A stretch of DNA of 64,000 nucleotides from Bacteroidia bacterium (GTDB lineage: Bacteria; Bacteroidota; Bacteroidia; J057; JADKCL01). The translations under genes were made by a program, and so were the position numbers. Numbering within the stretch: position 1 is the first letter of the stretch; every line of letters begins with the position of its first letter. The notes under the pieces were generated by a model. The model did not search any database. It was not told the DNA's origin and worked only from the letters and a program-made list of their open reading frames with translations. Where the stretch lies: contig JACJYV010000010.1 of the NCBI GenBank assembly GCA_020635905.1, positions 62,001-126,000 on the forward strand, in the 5' to 3' direction. Of the stretch, positions 32,542 to 40,041 are shown one piece after another.

Positions 32542-33983
32542 CATTGCCGTCCGGTTAAATCATGACCCTCCATCAAAACATTTAAATCCATCCTTAAAAC
32601 GGCATTTTTTTCGGGCTTTCAATTTGCCACCCCTCATGGAGGAAATAATGCAAGTTGACTGGAGTCTTGTTTATTTAACTGTTCTCTGATCTGCTGGCGC
32701 AGGATTTTTTCCGGGTCTGTGAGGAATGCGGCCAGATCAGTATAGGTAAAAAGATGTTGCCTGATCGTATCACAGAAGTTTGAGAAGGCCCATTTGCGTT
32801 TGGTCTGGTTCAGGATTACCCGGTAAAGCAGGTGTGCAATCAGGCAGCACCAGATTTGGATTTCAATTGCATTGACATTGTCTCCCAGGAAGTATTGAAG
32901 GGGGAAATTTTGCTTAAGCCTTTTGAAAACCAGTTCAATCTGCCAACGACGCTTGTAGATTTGAGCAATTTTATCTGCATTGAGAAAGAAGATATTGGTC
33001 AAAAACACCAAATCACTGTCGTTTTCCTTGTCTTTAAATTCAATTCTGCGGAGCAAAACCGTTTTTTCTGAATTGGGAACCTTTACCCGGATTTGTTGAT
33101 CTGATTTAATTCTGGGGTCAGAATCCTTTGGGATGGGGATGTTTTTCACTACCTCGTAGCGTGCATCATCTTTTTGCCGGGTACAAAAGAAAATCTCTTC
33201 CTGGGTCCAATCCGAGAACATTGCATAATCATTATAGGCTTTATCAAAGACAAGAATATCTCCTTTTTCGAAATTCATTTCCTTGAGAAAGGGCCTGTCC
33301 TGGCGGGCTGAGGCAGAAAAACAAACAAATCCAGGCAAACCATCAGCAGAGTTAATCACCGTGTGGGCCTTGATTCCTCCTTTTCTTTTCCCATCTGCGG
33401 GGTTACGACCAGCCGCTTTCAGGATTTCTTTGAAGAGGGTAATGGTAGTTGAATCAATGATTTTCAAGCGCTCAAGGACATCAAACCGATTACGGCTGTC
33501 CGGTAAAAGCTTTGAGTATTTCTGATGAAGCCAGGAATATAAGCTGGCAAATACATCACTATTCCGGTCACGATTGGCATCTGAAATAGTGCTCCGTTTG
33601 GGAAAATACCTCATGCCTAAATGATAAAGCCGCTTTTCGGACGCCAGAAAACCCAAAACCACCGCCCGAAGGTTCTCTGAACCACTCATAACGGCGTAAA
33701 GCATGGTAACCACGTGTTCAAAAGTCTTGAACTTCTTATAATATCGGTCTGATTGGTGCTCTTGAGCAATGCTATCAACCCTCACCCGGGGAATAAGACT
33801 TAATATTTGTTTGATTAATGGCTGTCCGGTAAAATTATTATCTTTGCCCATGCTATTTTTGTAAGCCTCGTAACTCACAAAATAGTAGAAAAAGGCGGAG
33901 ATTTTTCTTCGCCTTTGATTTTTTATGAAAACCCTATGGGTATTTCTAAATTTGAATTATCTAGTTTTCCCCGGACGCCAGTG
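32542..33983 (-). mobile_element. IS4-family insertion sequence
   Basis: 1442 bp. Ends CATTGCCGTCCGG (32542) and the complement of CACTGGCGTCCGG (ending 33983) are inverted repeats with 2 mismatches in 13. Flanked by a 9-bp target duplication ATTGTTAAA (32533-32541 and 33984-33992). Both duplications are parts of a CRISPR repeat, which is restored when the element is removed. Confidence 0.92.
32634..33878 (-). CDS. IS4-family transposase
   Basis: 414 residues. An N-terminal DUF4372-like start (FTGQPLIKQILSLIP) is followed by the DDE core: IIDSTTITLF (first D), VFDKAYNDYAMF (second D), and the IS4 signature Y-(2)-R-(3)-E-(6)-K seen in YKRRWQIELVFKRLK. The length is normal and no frameshift is visible, so it is likely functional. 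A second in-frame ATG (MGKDNNFTG, codon 10) could be the start. Confidence 0.94.
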   Translation of the reverse strand: MSYEAYKNSMGKDNNFTGQPLIKQILSLIPRVRVDSIAQEHQSDRYYKKFKTFEHVVTMLYAVMSGSENLRAVVLGFLASEKRLYHLGMRYFPKRSTISDANRDRNSDVFASLYSWLHQKYSKLLPDSRNRFDVLERLKIIDSTTITLFKEILKAAGRNPADGKRKGGIKAHTVINSADGLPGFVCFSASARQDRPFLKEMNFEKGDILVFDKAYNDYAMFSDWTQEEIFFCTRQKDDARYEVVKNIPIPKDSDPRIKSDQQIRVKVPNSEKTVLLRRIEFKDKENDSDLVFLTNIFFLNADKIAQIYKRRWQIELVFKRLKQNFPLQYFLGDNVNAIEIQIWCCLIAHLLYRVILNQTKRKWAFSNFCDTIRQHLFTYTDLAAFLTDPEKILRQQIREQLNKQDSSQLALFPP

Positions 33984-34136
33984 ATTGTTAAATGGTATCT
34001 CTGGGAAGTAATTAGTGAGACCTTAAATTGGTGGAGAATGTCTCAGTCCTCAATTGTTAAATGGTATCTCTGGGGATCAAATGTTCATTGTGTCTTTTAC
34101 TAAAATAGCTATACAACTTTCGCAACCTTGAAAGTG

Positions 34137-34688
34137 ATGGCAAAATCAAAAAGTAATTCAAATTCTAAAAAAGATTTAAGTGTTCAACATCGAAAGTCGC
34201 CTGCTGTTAAGCGAATGATTGTTGAGTTGGTAGATTCAGGTAAAATGACTGGCATTGAGGCATCCCAAAAATACGGGGTCAGTACGTATGCAATTCAGCA
34301 GTGGCGTTCTGTGGTCGCTGCGGGACGTAGCCTGGTTACTCGGCAATACGACAAAGCTCTCAAGCTGCGGATAATTCATGAGATTAATTCTGGTTTGTTG
34401 ACTATTGAAGAGGCTGTTAAGAAGTACGATATCAACTATGTGCAAGTAATTCACCGTTGGATGAAAGCAGCGGAGTTATCATCTTGTTCCCCTATGTCAA
34501 AACCGTCCCAAACAGGCAGTGAGAAGCCTGAAACAGAATCCTTGGAATCCGAGAACGCACGTTTGCGCAAAGAACTTGAAGATGCCAAACTAAGAGTTCT
34601 GGGCCTTGAGTCCCTAATTGAAGTGGCTGAGGAGGAGCTTGAGATAAAAATCAGAAAAAAGTCTGGTACCAAACAGTTGAAAAAATGA
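34137..34688 (+). CDS. IS3-family OrfA (copy 3)
   Basis: Same 183-residue protein as in copy 2 (HTH segments and C-terminal coiled coil), start ATG 34137. Ends TGA overlapping the ATG of orfB. Confidence 0.93.
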   Translation: MAKSKSNSNSKKDLSVQHRKSPAVKRMIVELVDSGKMTGIEASQKYGVSTYAIQQWRSVVAAGRSLVTRQYDKALKLRIIHEINSGLLTIEEAVKKYDINYVQVIHRWMKAAELSSCSPMSKPSQTGSEKPETESLESENARLRKELEDAKLRVLGLESLIEVAEEELEIKIRKKSGTKQLKK

Positions 34689-35653
34689 AAGAGCGTTACT
34701 CCCAGCTCTCCATAGAGAGATTGTGTGGACTGTTTGGTAAAAGTCGCCTGGCATATTATGACCGAAATAGGCGCAAAAATGCACAAATCAAAGATTACAC
34801 CTTGGTTCTTGAAATGGTACGGCTAATTCGCAAGGACCAACCCCGGATTGGCACCCCGAAGTTGCATCACATGCTGAAAACTAAGCTCGAATTAGAAGGC
34901 ATCAAAATGGGACGAGATGGTTTACATGCTCTATTGGCCTCATACCAGATGACGGTTCGCCCTCTGAGGCGATATCGTCCCAAGACAACCTGGAGCGACC
35001 ACTGGATGCGAAAGTGGCCCAACCAGATTAAAGACTTCCAAACGAACGGCCCCAATCAATTATGGGTGTCTGACATCACTTACATCAGGCTTAAAGGTGA
35101 TTTTTGTTTTCTCTTCCTTATCACAGATGCTTACTCGCACAAAATTGTAGGTTGGGCATTGGAGATGACCATGGGCCATGAAGGGGCTATTACGGCTTTA
35201 AAAATGGCGCTAAATCAGTGGAAGGACCGCAAGGATTGCTTGATCCATCATTCAGATCGTGGGTCCCAGTATTGTTGTGACAACTACGTTAAAACGCTTC
35301 AGGCAGCCGGGATCTCTGTCAGTATGACCCAAAGCGGTGATCCACGCGAAAACGCAGTTGCAGAAAGGGTAAATGGCATCCTAAAGGTTGAAATGGGGTT
35401 GAACGTTAAATTCGAAACTCTCATTGGAGCAAAGCGGGCATCGGGGCGCAAAATCGACATTTACAACCATGATCGGCCCCACCTGAGTTGCGATATGATG
35501 GCTCCTGCCGAAGCCCACCAAACCTCGGGCCCTCTAAAAAAACGATGGAAAAATACGCGCACAAGAAACCAGCGAAAGGAGGCGCAGGAAAAAACCACAG
35601 GATCAGTGGCTCTGCCCGCGGGCAGAGCCACTGATCCTGAAGTCCCTGTATAG
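34685..35653 (+). CDS. IS3-family transposase OrfB (copy 3)
   Basis: 322 residues, identical in sequence to the copy 2 protein, with the complete D130/D191/E227 triad. The ATGA overlap and the A6 run at 34679-34685 are conserved. Identity of the two copies points to recent transposition or gene conversion. Confidence 0.95.
   Translation: MKERYSQLSIERLCGLFGKSRLAYYDRNRRKNAQIKDYTLVLEMVRLIRKDQPRIGTPKLHHMLKTKLELEGIKMGRDGLHALLASYQMTVRPLRRYRPKTTWSDHWMRKWPNQIKDFQTNGPNQLWVSDITYIRLKGDFCFLFLITDAYSHKIVGWALEMTMGHEGAITALKMALNQWKDRKDCLIHHSDRGSQYCCDNYVKTLQAAGISVSMTQSGDPRENAVAERVNGILKVEMGLNVKFETLIGAKRASGRKIDIYNHDRPHLSCDMMAPAEAHQTSGPLKKRWKNTRTRNQRKEAQEKTTGSVALPAGRATDPEVPV
35598..35639. repeat. 42-bp perfect palindrome at the end of orfB (copy 3)
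   Basis: Half-site CAGGATCAGTGGCTCTGCCC plus central G/C, followed by its exact complement. It encodes the last residues of OrfB and lies 8 bp before the first of the 32-bp-spaced end motifs. It would form a 20-bp hairpin in RNA or a cruciform in DNA. Confidence 0.92.
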
Positions 35654-35767
35654 CTATTTTAGTAAGAGGGATTTTAAGTGTTTAGCTATTCCAGTAATAG
35701 GAAATAAAAATGTATAGTTATATTAGTGTTAAACAAGAAGGTTGTATAGTTATTTTAGGGAAGGACA
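35647..35767. repeat. Four end motifs spaced 32 bp at the IS3 right end
   Basis: TGTATAGCTATTTTAGTA, TGTTTAGCTATTCCAGTA, TGTATAGTTATATTAGTG and TGTATAGTTATTTTAGGG start at 35647, 35679, 35711 and 35743: exactly 32 bp apart. The last is the terminal inverted repeat itself. The left end of the IS has a single copy. The same series is present in copies 1 and 2. The likely role is multiple binding sites for OrfA or the transposase. Confidence 0.88.
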
Positions 35768-36229
35768 TAGTTATTTTAGGGAAGGACAATCATCAAGCTC
35801 ATCTTTACCCCATCTTACCCCCATCTTTACCCCATCTTGGGGCATCTTACCCCCATCTTTCATCCATCTCTGTTCATCTCAGTCCATTTTTTACGAACGG
35901 ATTTTCATCTTTTTTAAAAACCCAATTCATCTTTATTTCCAATCAATTTTCTCAATGGAGACCAATTTTCGCCCCTCATACTTCCTGCACAATGTATTTT
36001 AATGCCATGAGGACGTATTTCAAAATGCCTTTATGCAAAATGATTCTGCCATCCCATCCAATTTTCCTGACAGACATGACTGCCATAAAGTACAACCTTG
36101 TCAGGCTGGAAAAATGCGAATTACAGTATGTACGCGTGGAGTGAAAATCTTGTCAATTTCTCAAATTGGAGCATTTTTGGCACGGTCGTTGCTTTGTATT
36201 TCTATGAACTAATGCATAGTATTTAGAAA
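35768..36229. other. IS remnant and G-rich low-complexity intergenic region
   Basis: 35768-35788 repeats the last 21 bp of the IS3 end. From ~35800 to ~35875 the plus strand is built of CATCTTTACCC/CATCTTACCCCC units; the complement has runs of 4-5 G separated by TAAAGAT or TAAGAT, a possible G-quadruplex. The remainder to 36229 shows no convincing gene; the open frame across 35710-36144 starts inside the IS repeats and has no protein-like features. Confidence 0.6.
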
Positions 36230-37147
36230 ATGGATTTAAACAGCTATTTAGGAAATTGGGGCATTCAGGAAACTCTTGAATTGGGAAATTCTATCCGCAA
36301 TCTGCCCCTCTTTTTGGTCCAGGATACAGGCGTGCCCAACCGTACGGTCAATCATTGGGAGTCATGGGGGCTCCTCCAGTTTGACCGCGAAGACAATTCC
36401 AAATGGCGCAGATTTTCCCTCCACGACCTGATTTGGGTGAAAATGGTGAATCGTTTTCGGCAAATGGGAACTTCCGTGGAATTGATCCTGAAGGTGAACG
36501 AGGCCATTATGAAGCCTTATTCCATTCAATCCATTCTCGACGCCTACCTTGCTGATCCCGAGTTGGCTCAGGTTGTGAAAGACGATTCCCTGAAACATGC
36601 TTCTTTGGAAGACCAGGGAAAGATTCTGGAATTTCATCAAAATCCAATCATTAAACCCGGATTTGAGGATTTTAACCTGACCCTTTTGCAACAATTGATC
36701 ATTGAAACCCTGACCAAAAGAGTCCCGGTTAGCGTGGCGCTTTTTCTGGATGGAACGGTTTTTCCGCTGGTGAATTTCAAACCCTTTCCCATGGATGATG
36801 AATTCCTACATAAAATGGCCTATGAGGAGTATATGGCCGTTTCCGTGACGGGGATTGTGGCTGAATTTCTGACCCAGAAACGATCCATGGCCCATCTTCC
36901 CAAACTCAATATCCTGACTCCAAATGAGGTGAAATTGCTCAAAATCGTGCAATCCGGGGAGTATAAATCGGTCAAAGTCAATTTTAAGGGTCGAAAAATG
37001 AAAGGATTTGAACTTGAAAAAGAGCAGGATGTAAACAAACGGCTGGTGGATGTGCTTTTGGAAGGGAATTACCAGGAAATCATCATCAAGCAGCACGGAG
37101 GAAAAGTTGCTTCCTTCTCCAATATTCAAAAAATCAAACTTGACTAA
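36230..37147 (+). CDS. MerR-like regulator upstream of a serine recombinase
   Basis: 305 residues. Residues ~25-85 have a MerR/HTH_17-like pattern: FLVQDTGVPNRTVNHWESWG, then the wing RRFSLHDLIWVKMVNRFRQMG. A helical middle follows, then a C-terminal part (ILTPNEVKLLKIVQSGEYKS, VKVNFKGRKMKGFEL, EIIIKQHGGKVASFSN) that looks like a second DNA-binding or dimerisation domain. No family name known to me for the C-terminus. It precedes a 55-codon ORF and a large serine recombinase on the same strand, so it probably regulates or directs the recombinase (inference). Confidence 0.68.
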   Translation: MDLNSYLGNWGIQETLELGNSIRNLPLFLVQDTGVPNRTVNHWESWGLLQFDREDNSKWRRFSLHDLIWVKMVNRFRQMGTSVELILKVNEAIMKPYSIQSILDAYLADPELAQVVKDDSLKHASLEDQGKILEFHQNPIIKPGFEDFNLTLLQQLIIETLTKRVPVSVALFLDGTVFPLVNFKPFPMDDEFLHKMAYEEYMAVSVTGIVAEFLTQKRSMAHLPKLNILTPNEVKLLKIVQSGEYKSVKVNFKGRKMKGFELEKEQDVNKRLVDVLLEGNYQEIIIKQHGGKVASFSNIQKIKLD

Positions 37148-37237
37148 AATGAATATGCAAACGCTTCAAACAAGCGAGAACACATATTTGGGCTCATTTA
37201 CCCATCTTCCGGGCAATGGGACCGCATCTTATTACAG

Positions 37238-37405
37238 ATGCAATCATCAAAAACCAAATCTCACAAACCCAAACATGTTACCATTGAAGACATTCAAAAA
37301 ATCAGGCCCCATCTCAGTGATGAAGAAGCCGAAAAGGTGCTGATTTCCATTCAGCAGTATTGCTCCATTCTTTGCGAATTTTTTAATGAACAACAAACAA
37401 AATGA
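37238..37405 (+). CDS. Small 55-residue protein coupled to the recombinase
   Basis: ATG 37238 to TGA 37405, whose last four bases ATGA contain the recombinase start, the classic overlap of coupled genes. The product is MQSSKTKSHKPKHVTIEDIQ followed by a two-helix segment (IRPHLSDEEAEKVLISIQQ, then YCSILCEFF). Basic N-terminus and amphipathic helices suggest a small DNA-binding or recombinase-accessory protein. No family recognised. Confidence 0.6.
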   Translation: MQSSKTKSHKPKHVTIEDIQKIRPHLSDEEAEKVLISIQQYCSILCEFFNEQQTK

Positions 37406-39096
37406 AAGATCTTCACGCCTTTAAACAATTCGGACTTGGATCAGATTCCGTGGCCGATCCCAACAATTTCAGAACGGTCATTTATTCCCGCGTTTCGACC
37501 AAGGACCAGGAAGACAATACCAGTCTGGCCAATCAGTACGAAACCTGCATGCGTTACGTGGAGCGGGAAAACCTGGAGGTGGTGGCAGAATTTGGGGGCA
37601 AGGGTGAAAGTGCCAAAGCAGGTGGAGCCCGACAGGAATATCATAGGATGTTGAAGTATGTGATGAACAAGCGCAATCGCATTCGTTACGTGGTCTTTTA
37701 TGCTTATGATCGTTTTTCCCGTGAAGGTGGAAAAGCCATTGTGACCAAAGAAAAACTCAGGGAGATTGGCATTACGGTCAAATCTGCGACCATGCCCATT
37801 GATACCTCCAATCCATACGGCGCAGGCATGGAGGACATGCAGTTGATCCTGGCCCGCATTGAAAACGATGTGCGTCGCAACAGGACCATTGACGGTATGA
37901 AAAGCAAACTACGGGCTGGTCATTGGTGCGGAACTGCTCCCCTGGGCTATAAATGGGATAATGGAAAATTGGTTGTTGATCCTGAGAAAGGGCCCTTGAT
38001 CAAAAAGGCATTCAGGTGGAAATACGAAAATCCGCTCCTTACTCCCAAAGAGATCAAAGACAAATGGGAGAATTTGGGTCTGAAAGTAGGCCAAAATACG
38101 GTCCAAAAGGTACTCAGAAACCCTATTTATTGCGGTCTATTGGCCAACAGGTTGCTGGAAGGTGAGCTTGCCGAAGGCATTCACGAGCCACTGGTTACCC
38201 AAAGGGTGTTTCTGGCGGTCAATGGGATTTTAGAACAGCAATATTCAAGTGGTTGGAAATTCAACAAGGAGAACTACGAAACCCTCCCCCTTAAAATTTT
38301 CCTGCACTGCGAACATTGCGGCACGCCATTTACAGGCTACGTTTCTACCAAAAAGAACGGCAAGCTGCGCAAAAATCCCCTTTCCTTTTACAAATGCAGA
38401 ACCACAGGTTGCCTCTCCAACGTCAGCGCCCCCAAAGTGGGTGAATTATTCCTGGATCACCTGAACCAATACACCCTTGAAAAGGATTTGGTTCCCGTGG
38501 TCACCACCGAACTTCGCACCACACTGATGGAATTCAACGAGGCCAAATTGCAGGAATCCAAAGTCCACGAAGCCAGCCTCCAGCAAATCGAAAGCAAGCT
38601 TGAAAGGCTCCGCGAACGCTACGTGATGGAAGAGGAAATCAGCCGTTCAGACTACGATCATTTCACTGCCCGCCTCCTGGCTGAAAAGAAGTCCATTCTG
38701 AAAGAAATAGAAAAAACCCGGAAAATCAGTACGACCCTTTTGGACAAGATCGAAGATTGCGTCCAAATCTCCCTCAATCTGGTCCACATCTGGGAAAATG
38801 GCTCCTACGTGGTCAAAAAGCGCCTCCAGGAAATGGCCTTTCCCGAAGGCATGCATTATTCCAAGGAAAACCACACCCTTCGACCCCAACGGGTCAACGA
38901 GATAATCCGCCTCACCAGCCAAATTGGGCAGATTTTGAAGGATGGACGGGGAGCGAAAAGGGGAGTTGGGAATGGGGGTGGGATGCGGGGAACCCCGCAG
39001 CACGCCGACCCTGACGGGCGCCTGCGGAATGCAGGCGGCTGGCAGGGGCACGCCCTACCCCTCCAACGGATTGAAAAGGAAGGTGCCCATGAGTAG
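37402..39096 (+). CDS. Large serine recombinase
   Basis: 564 residues. The resolvase domain starts at ~residue 25 (VIYSRVSTKDQEDN, catalytic Ser in YSRVS; then YAYDRFSREGGKA). Next are the recombinase domain (RAGHWCGTAPLGYKW, NTVQKVLRNPIYCGLL), a zinc ribbon (HCEHCGTPF ... YKCRTTGC) and a coiled coil (~370-450) as in phage/ICE-type integrases. The last ~45 codons (from ~38960: GRGAKRGVGNGGG...) read through GC-rich sequence and end 42 bases inside the antisense batA gene, so the native C-terminus seems to have been replaced at a junction. It would integrate or excise a mobile unit; att sites were not found. Confidence 0.9.
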   Translation: MKDLHAFKQFGLGSDSVADPNNFRTVIYSRVSTKDQEDNTSLANQYETCMRYVERENLEVVAEFGGKGESAKAGGARQEYHRMLKYVMNKRNRIRYVVFYAYDRFSREGGKAIVTKEKLREIGITVKSATMPIDTSNPYGAGMEDMQLILARIENDVRRNRTIDGMKSKLRAGHWCGTAPLGYKWDNGKLVVDPEKGPLIKKAFRWKYENPLLTPKEIKDKWENLGLKVGQNTVQKVLRNPIYCGLLANRLLEGELAEGIHEPLVTQRVFLAVNGILEQQYSSGWKFNKENYETLPLKIFLHCEHCGTPFTGYVSTKKNGKLRKNPLSFYKCRTTGCLSNVSAPKVGELFLDHLNQYTLEKDLVPVVTTELRTTLMEFNEAKLQESKVHEASLQQIESKLERLRERYVMEEEISRSDYDHFTARLLAEKKSILKEIEKTRKISTTLLDKIEDCVQISLNLVHIWENGSYVVKKRLQEMAFPEGMHYSKENHTLRPQRVNEIIRLTSQIGQILKDGRGAKRGVGNGGGMRGTPQHADPDGRLRNAGGWQGHALPLQRIEKEGAHE

Positions 39097-40041
39097 GAAG
39101 CCCGCTACCAGCAGGATGATGCCCCAGAGCAGAAATTGGGGGTATTTGTCGGTCACATCTTTGGAGGTCTCCTCGAGGATTTCGGTTTTTTCCATCTGGG
39201 AGATCTTGGAAAAGATGGTTTCGAGGCCGCTTTCGTCGGTGGAGCGGAAAAACAGGCCGCCCGTGATGTCGGCGATTTCCTGAAGGGCCTCTTCGTCGAG
39301 GTCGGATTTTACGGTCTGGGGGCCAAAGGCAGTCTGCTGGGTGAAGGTTTTTTTGCCGATGCCGATGCTGTAGATTTTGATGCCGCGTTTTCGGGCGAGA
39401 CGGGCGGCCAGGGCGGGTTCGAGTTGTCCGCGGTTGCTGGCGCCGTCGGTCATGAGGATCATCACGCGCGACTTGCTGTCGGAATCCATCATGCGGTTGA
39501 TGCCAATGGCGATGGCCGACCCGATGGCGGTACCTTTGTTGGGCATCATTTTGGACTTGATGGCCGAGATTTGCTTTTTGAGCAGTTCGTAATCGAGGGT
39601 AAGCGGGGCATAACTGAAGGCGTCTTCGGCGAAAACCACCAGGCCAATGCGGTCGTCCACCCGCCCTTCGATGAACTTGATGGCGTTGTCTTTGGCCACT
39701 TCGAGGCGGTTGGGGCTGAAATCTTCGGTCTCCATGGAGCCCGAGGTGTCGAGCAGCAGCATGATGTCGATGCCCTCCGAGTAGCGCTGGGTGGTCTCAA
39801 GGCTGGTCTGGGGCCGCATAAGGGCATAAACACAGAGCAAAAGTCCCGCATTGAGCAGGAGAATGGGGATAAAACGGAGCCAGCTCCAGTTGAGGCCCTG
39901 CTTTTGCAGGTCGGAGGGATCGTAGGAGAGGGGCACCACCACACGGCGGGGGCTGTACCAGATGAAGTACCACAGGAGGAAAATGGCGGGCACCAGGGCC
40001 AGCCAGGCGGCTTCGGGGTTGGCAAAGTATTCCTGCATCAT
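39055..40041 (-). CDS. batA: BatA-like VWA-domain membrane protein
   Basis: 328 residues with two N-terminal membrane segments (WLALVPAIFLLWYFIWY and FIPILLLNAGLLLCVYAL), a von Willebrand A domain (MIDAS motif DTSGSM, then T in GTAIG and D in LMTDGASN) and a C-terminal membrane segment (LLWGIILLVAGFLLMG). This is the architecture of BatA/BatB proteins, membrane VWA proteins that work with MoxR-type ATPases and are linked to stress tolerance in Bacteroidota. Its start overlaps the upstream membrane partner gene by 4 bases. The recombinase gene runs antisense into its last 42 bases. Confidence 0.88.
   Translation of the reverse strand: MMQEYFANPEAAWLALVPAIFLLWYFIWYSPRRVVVPLSYDPSDLQKQGLNWSWLRFIPILLLNAGLLLCVYALMRPQTSLETTQRYSEGIDIMLLLDTSGSMETEDFSPNRLEVAKDNAIKFIEGRVDDRIGLVVFAEDAFSYAPLTLDYELLKKQISAIKSKMMPNKGTAIGSAIAIGINRMMDSDSKSRVMILMTDGASNRGQLEPALAARLARKRGIKIYSIGIGKKTFTQQTAFGPQTVKSDLDEEALQEIADITGGLFFRSTDESGLETIFSKISQMEKTEILEETSKDVTDKYPQFLLWGIILLVAGFLLMGTFLFNPLEG

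Larger units (their letters stand above)
29648..34090 (-). CRISPR. Orphan CRISPR array broken up by four IS insertions
   Basis: Six repeats of 35 bp (plus strand GTCTCAGTCCTC...GGTATCTCTGGG) alternate with unique spacers of 33-35 bp. Repeats: 29648-29683 (degenerate), 29718-29724 joined to 32316-32346, 32382-32416, 32450-32484, 32520-32541 joined to 33993-34005, and 34040-34074. Spacers: 29684-29717 (34 bp), 32347-32381 (35), 32417-32449 (33), 32485-32519 (35), 34006-34039 (34), and a 16-bp remnant at 34075-34090. The two split repeats become complete when the ISs and their target duplications (CAG; ATTGTTAAA) are removed. The degenerate repeat at the low-coordinate end and the GAC-type end of the complementary repeat suggest transcription on the minus strand with the leader on the right, where an IS now sits. 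No cas gene is in the window; type not assigned. Confidence 0.87.
34091..35767 (+). mobile_element. Complete IS3-family element (copy 3, inverted to copy 2)
   Basis: 1677 bp, start TGTCTTTTACTAAAATAGCT, end ...ATTTTAGGGAAGGACA. It encodes the same two proteins as copy 2. It interrupts a CRISPR spacer on its left. On its right, the last 21 bp of the end repeat occur once more (35768-35788), a remnant of another copy. No target duplication joins the two flanks (TTG on the left, TAG or ATC on the right), so the right junction has been rearranged. Confidence 0.92.

Noticed and set aside
32245..32565. A 106-codon plus-strand ORF with repeated SPQLLNGIS
   Set aside because: It runs through CRISPR repeats and spacers; the repeated peptide is the translated repeat.
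30639..35767. Copies 2 and 3 as ends of a composite transposon carrying the CRISPR segment
   Set aside because: The copies are inverted, but the TSDs show separate insertions into a pre-existing array; no common target duplication flanks the whole.
35868..35880. TCTCAGTCC near 35873 as a further CRISPR repeat
   Set aside because: Only 9 bases match the 35-bp repeat and no spacing or second repeat supports it.
35710..36144. A 144-codon plus-strand ORF after IS copy 3
   Set aside because: It begins inside the IS end repeats and continues through the CATCTTTACCC tract; composition is not protein-like.
36000..39100. cas genes near the array
   Set aside because: The genes to the right are a MerR-like regulator, a small protein and a serine recombinase; none has Cas motifs, and none of the genes to the left does either.
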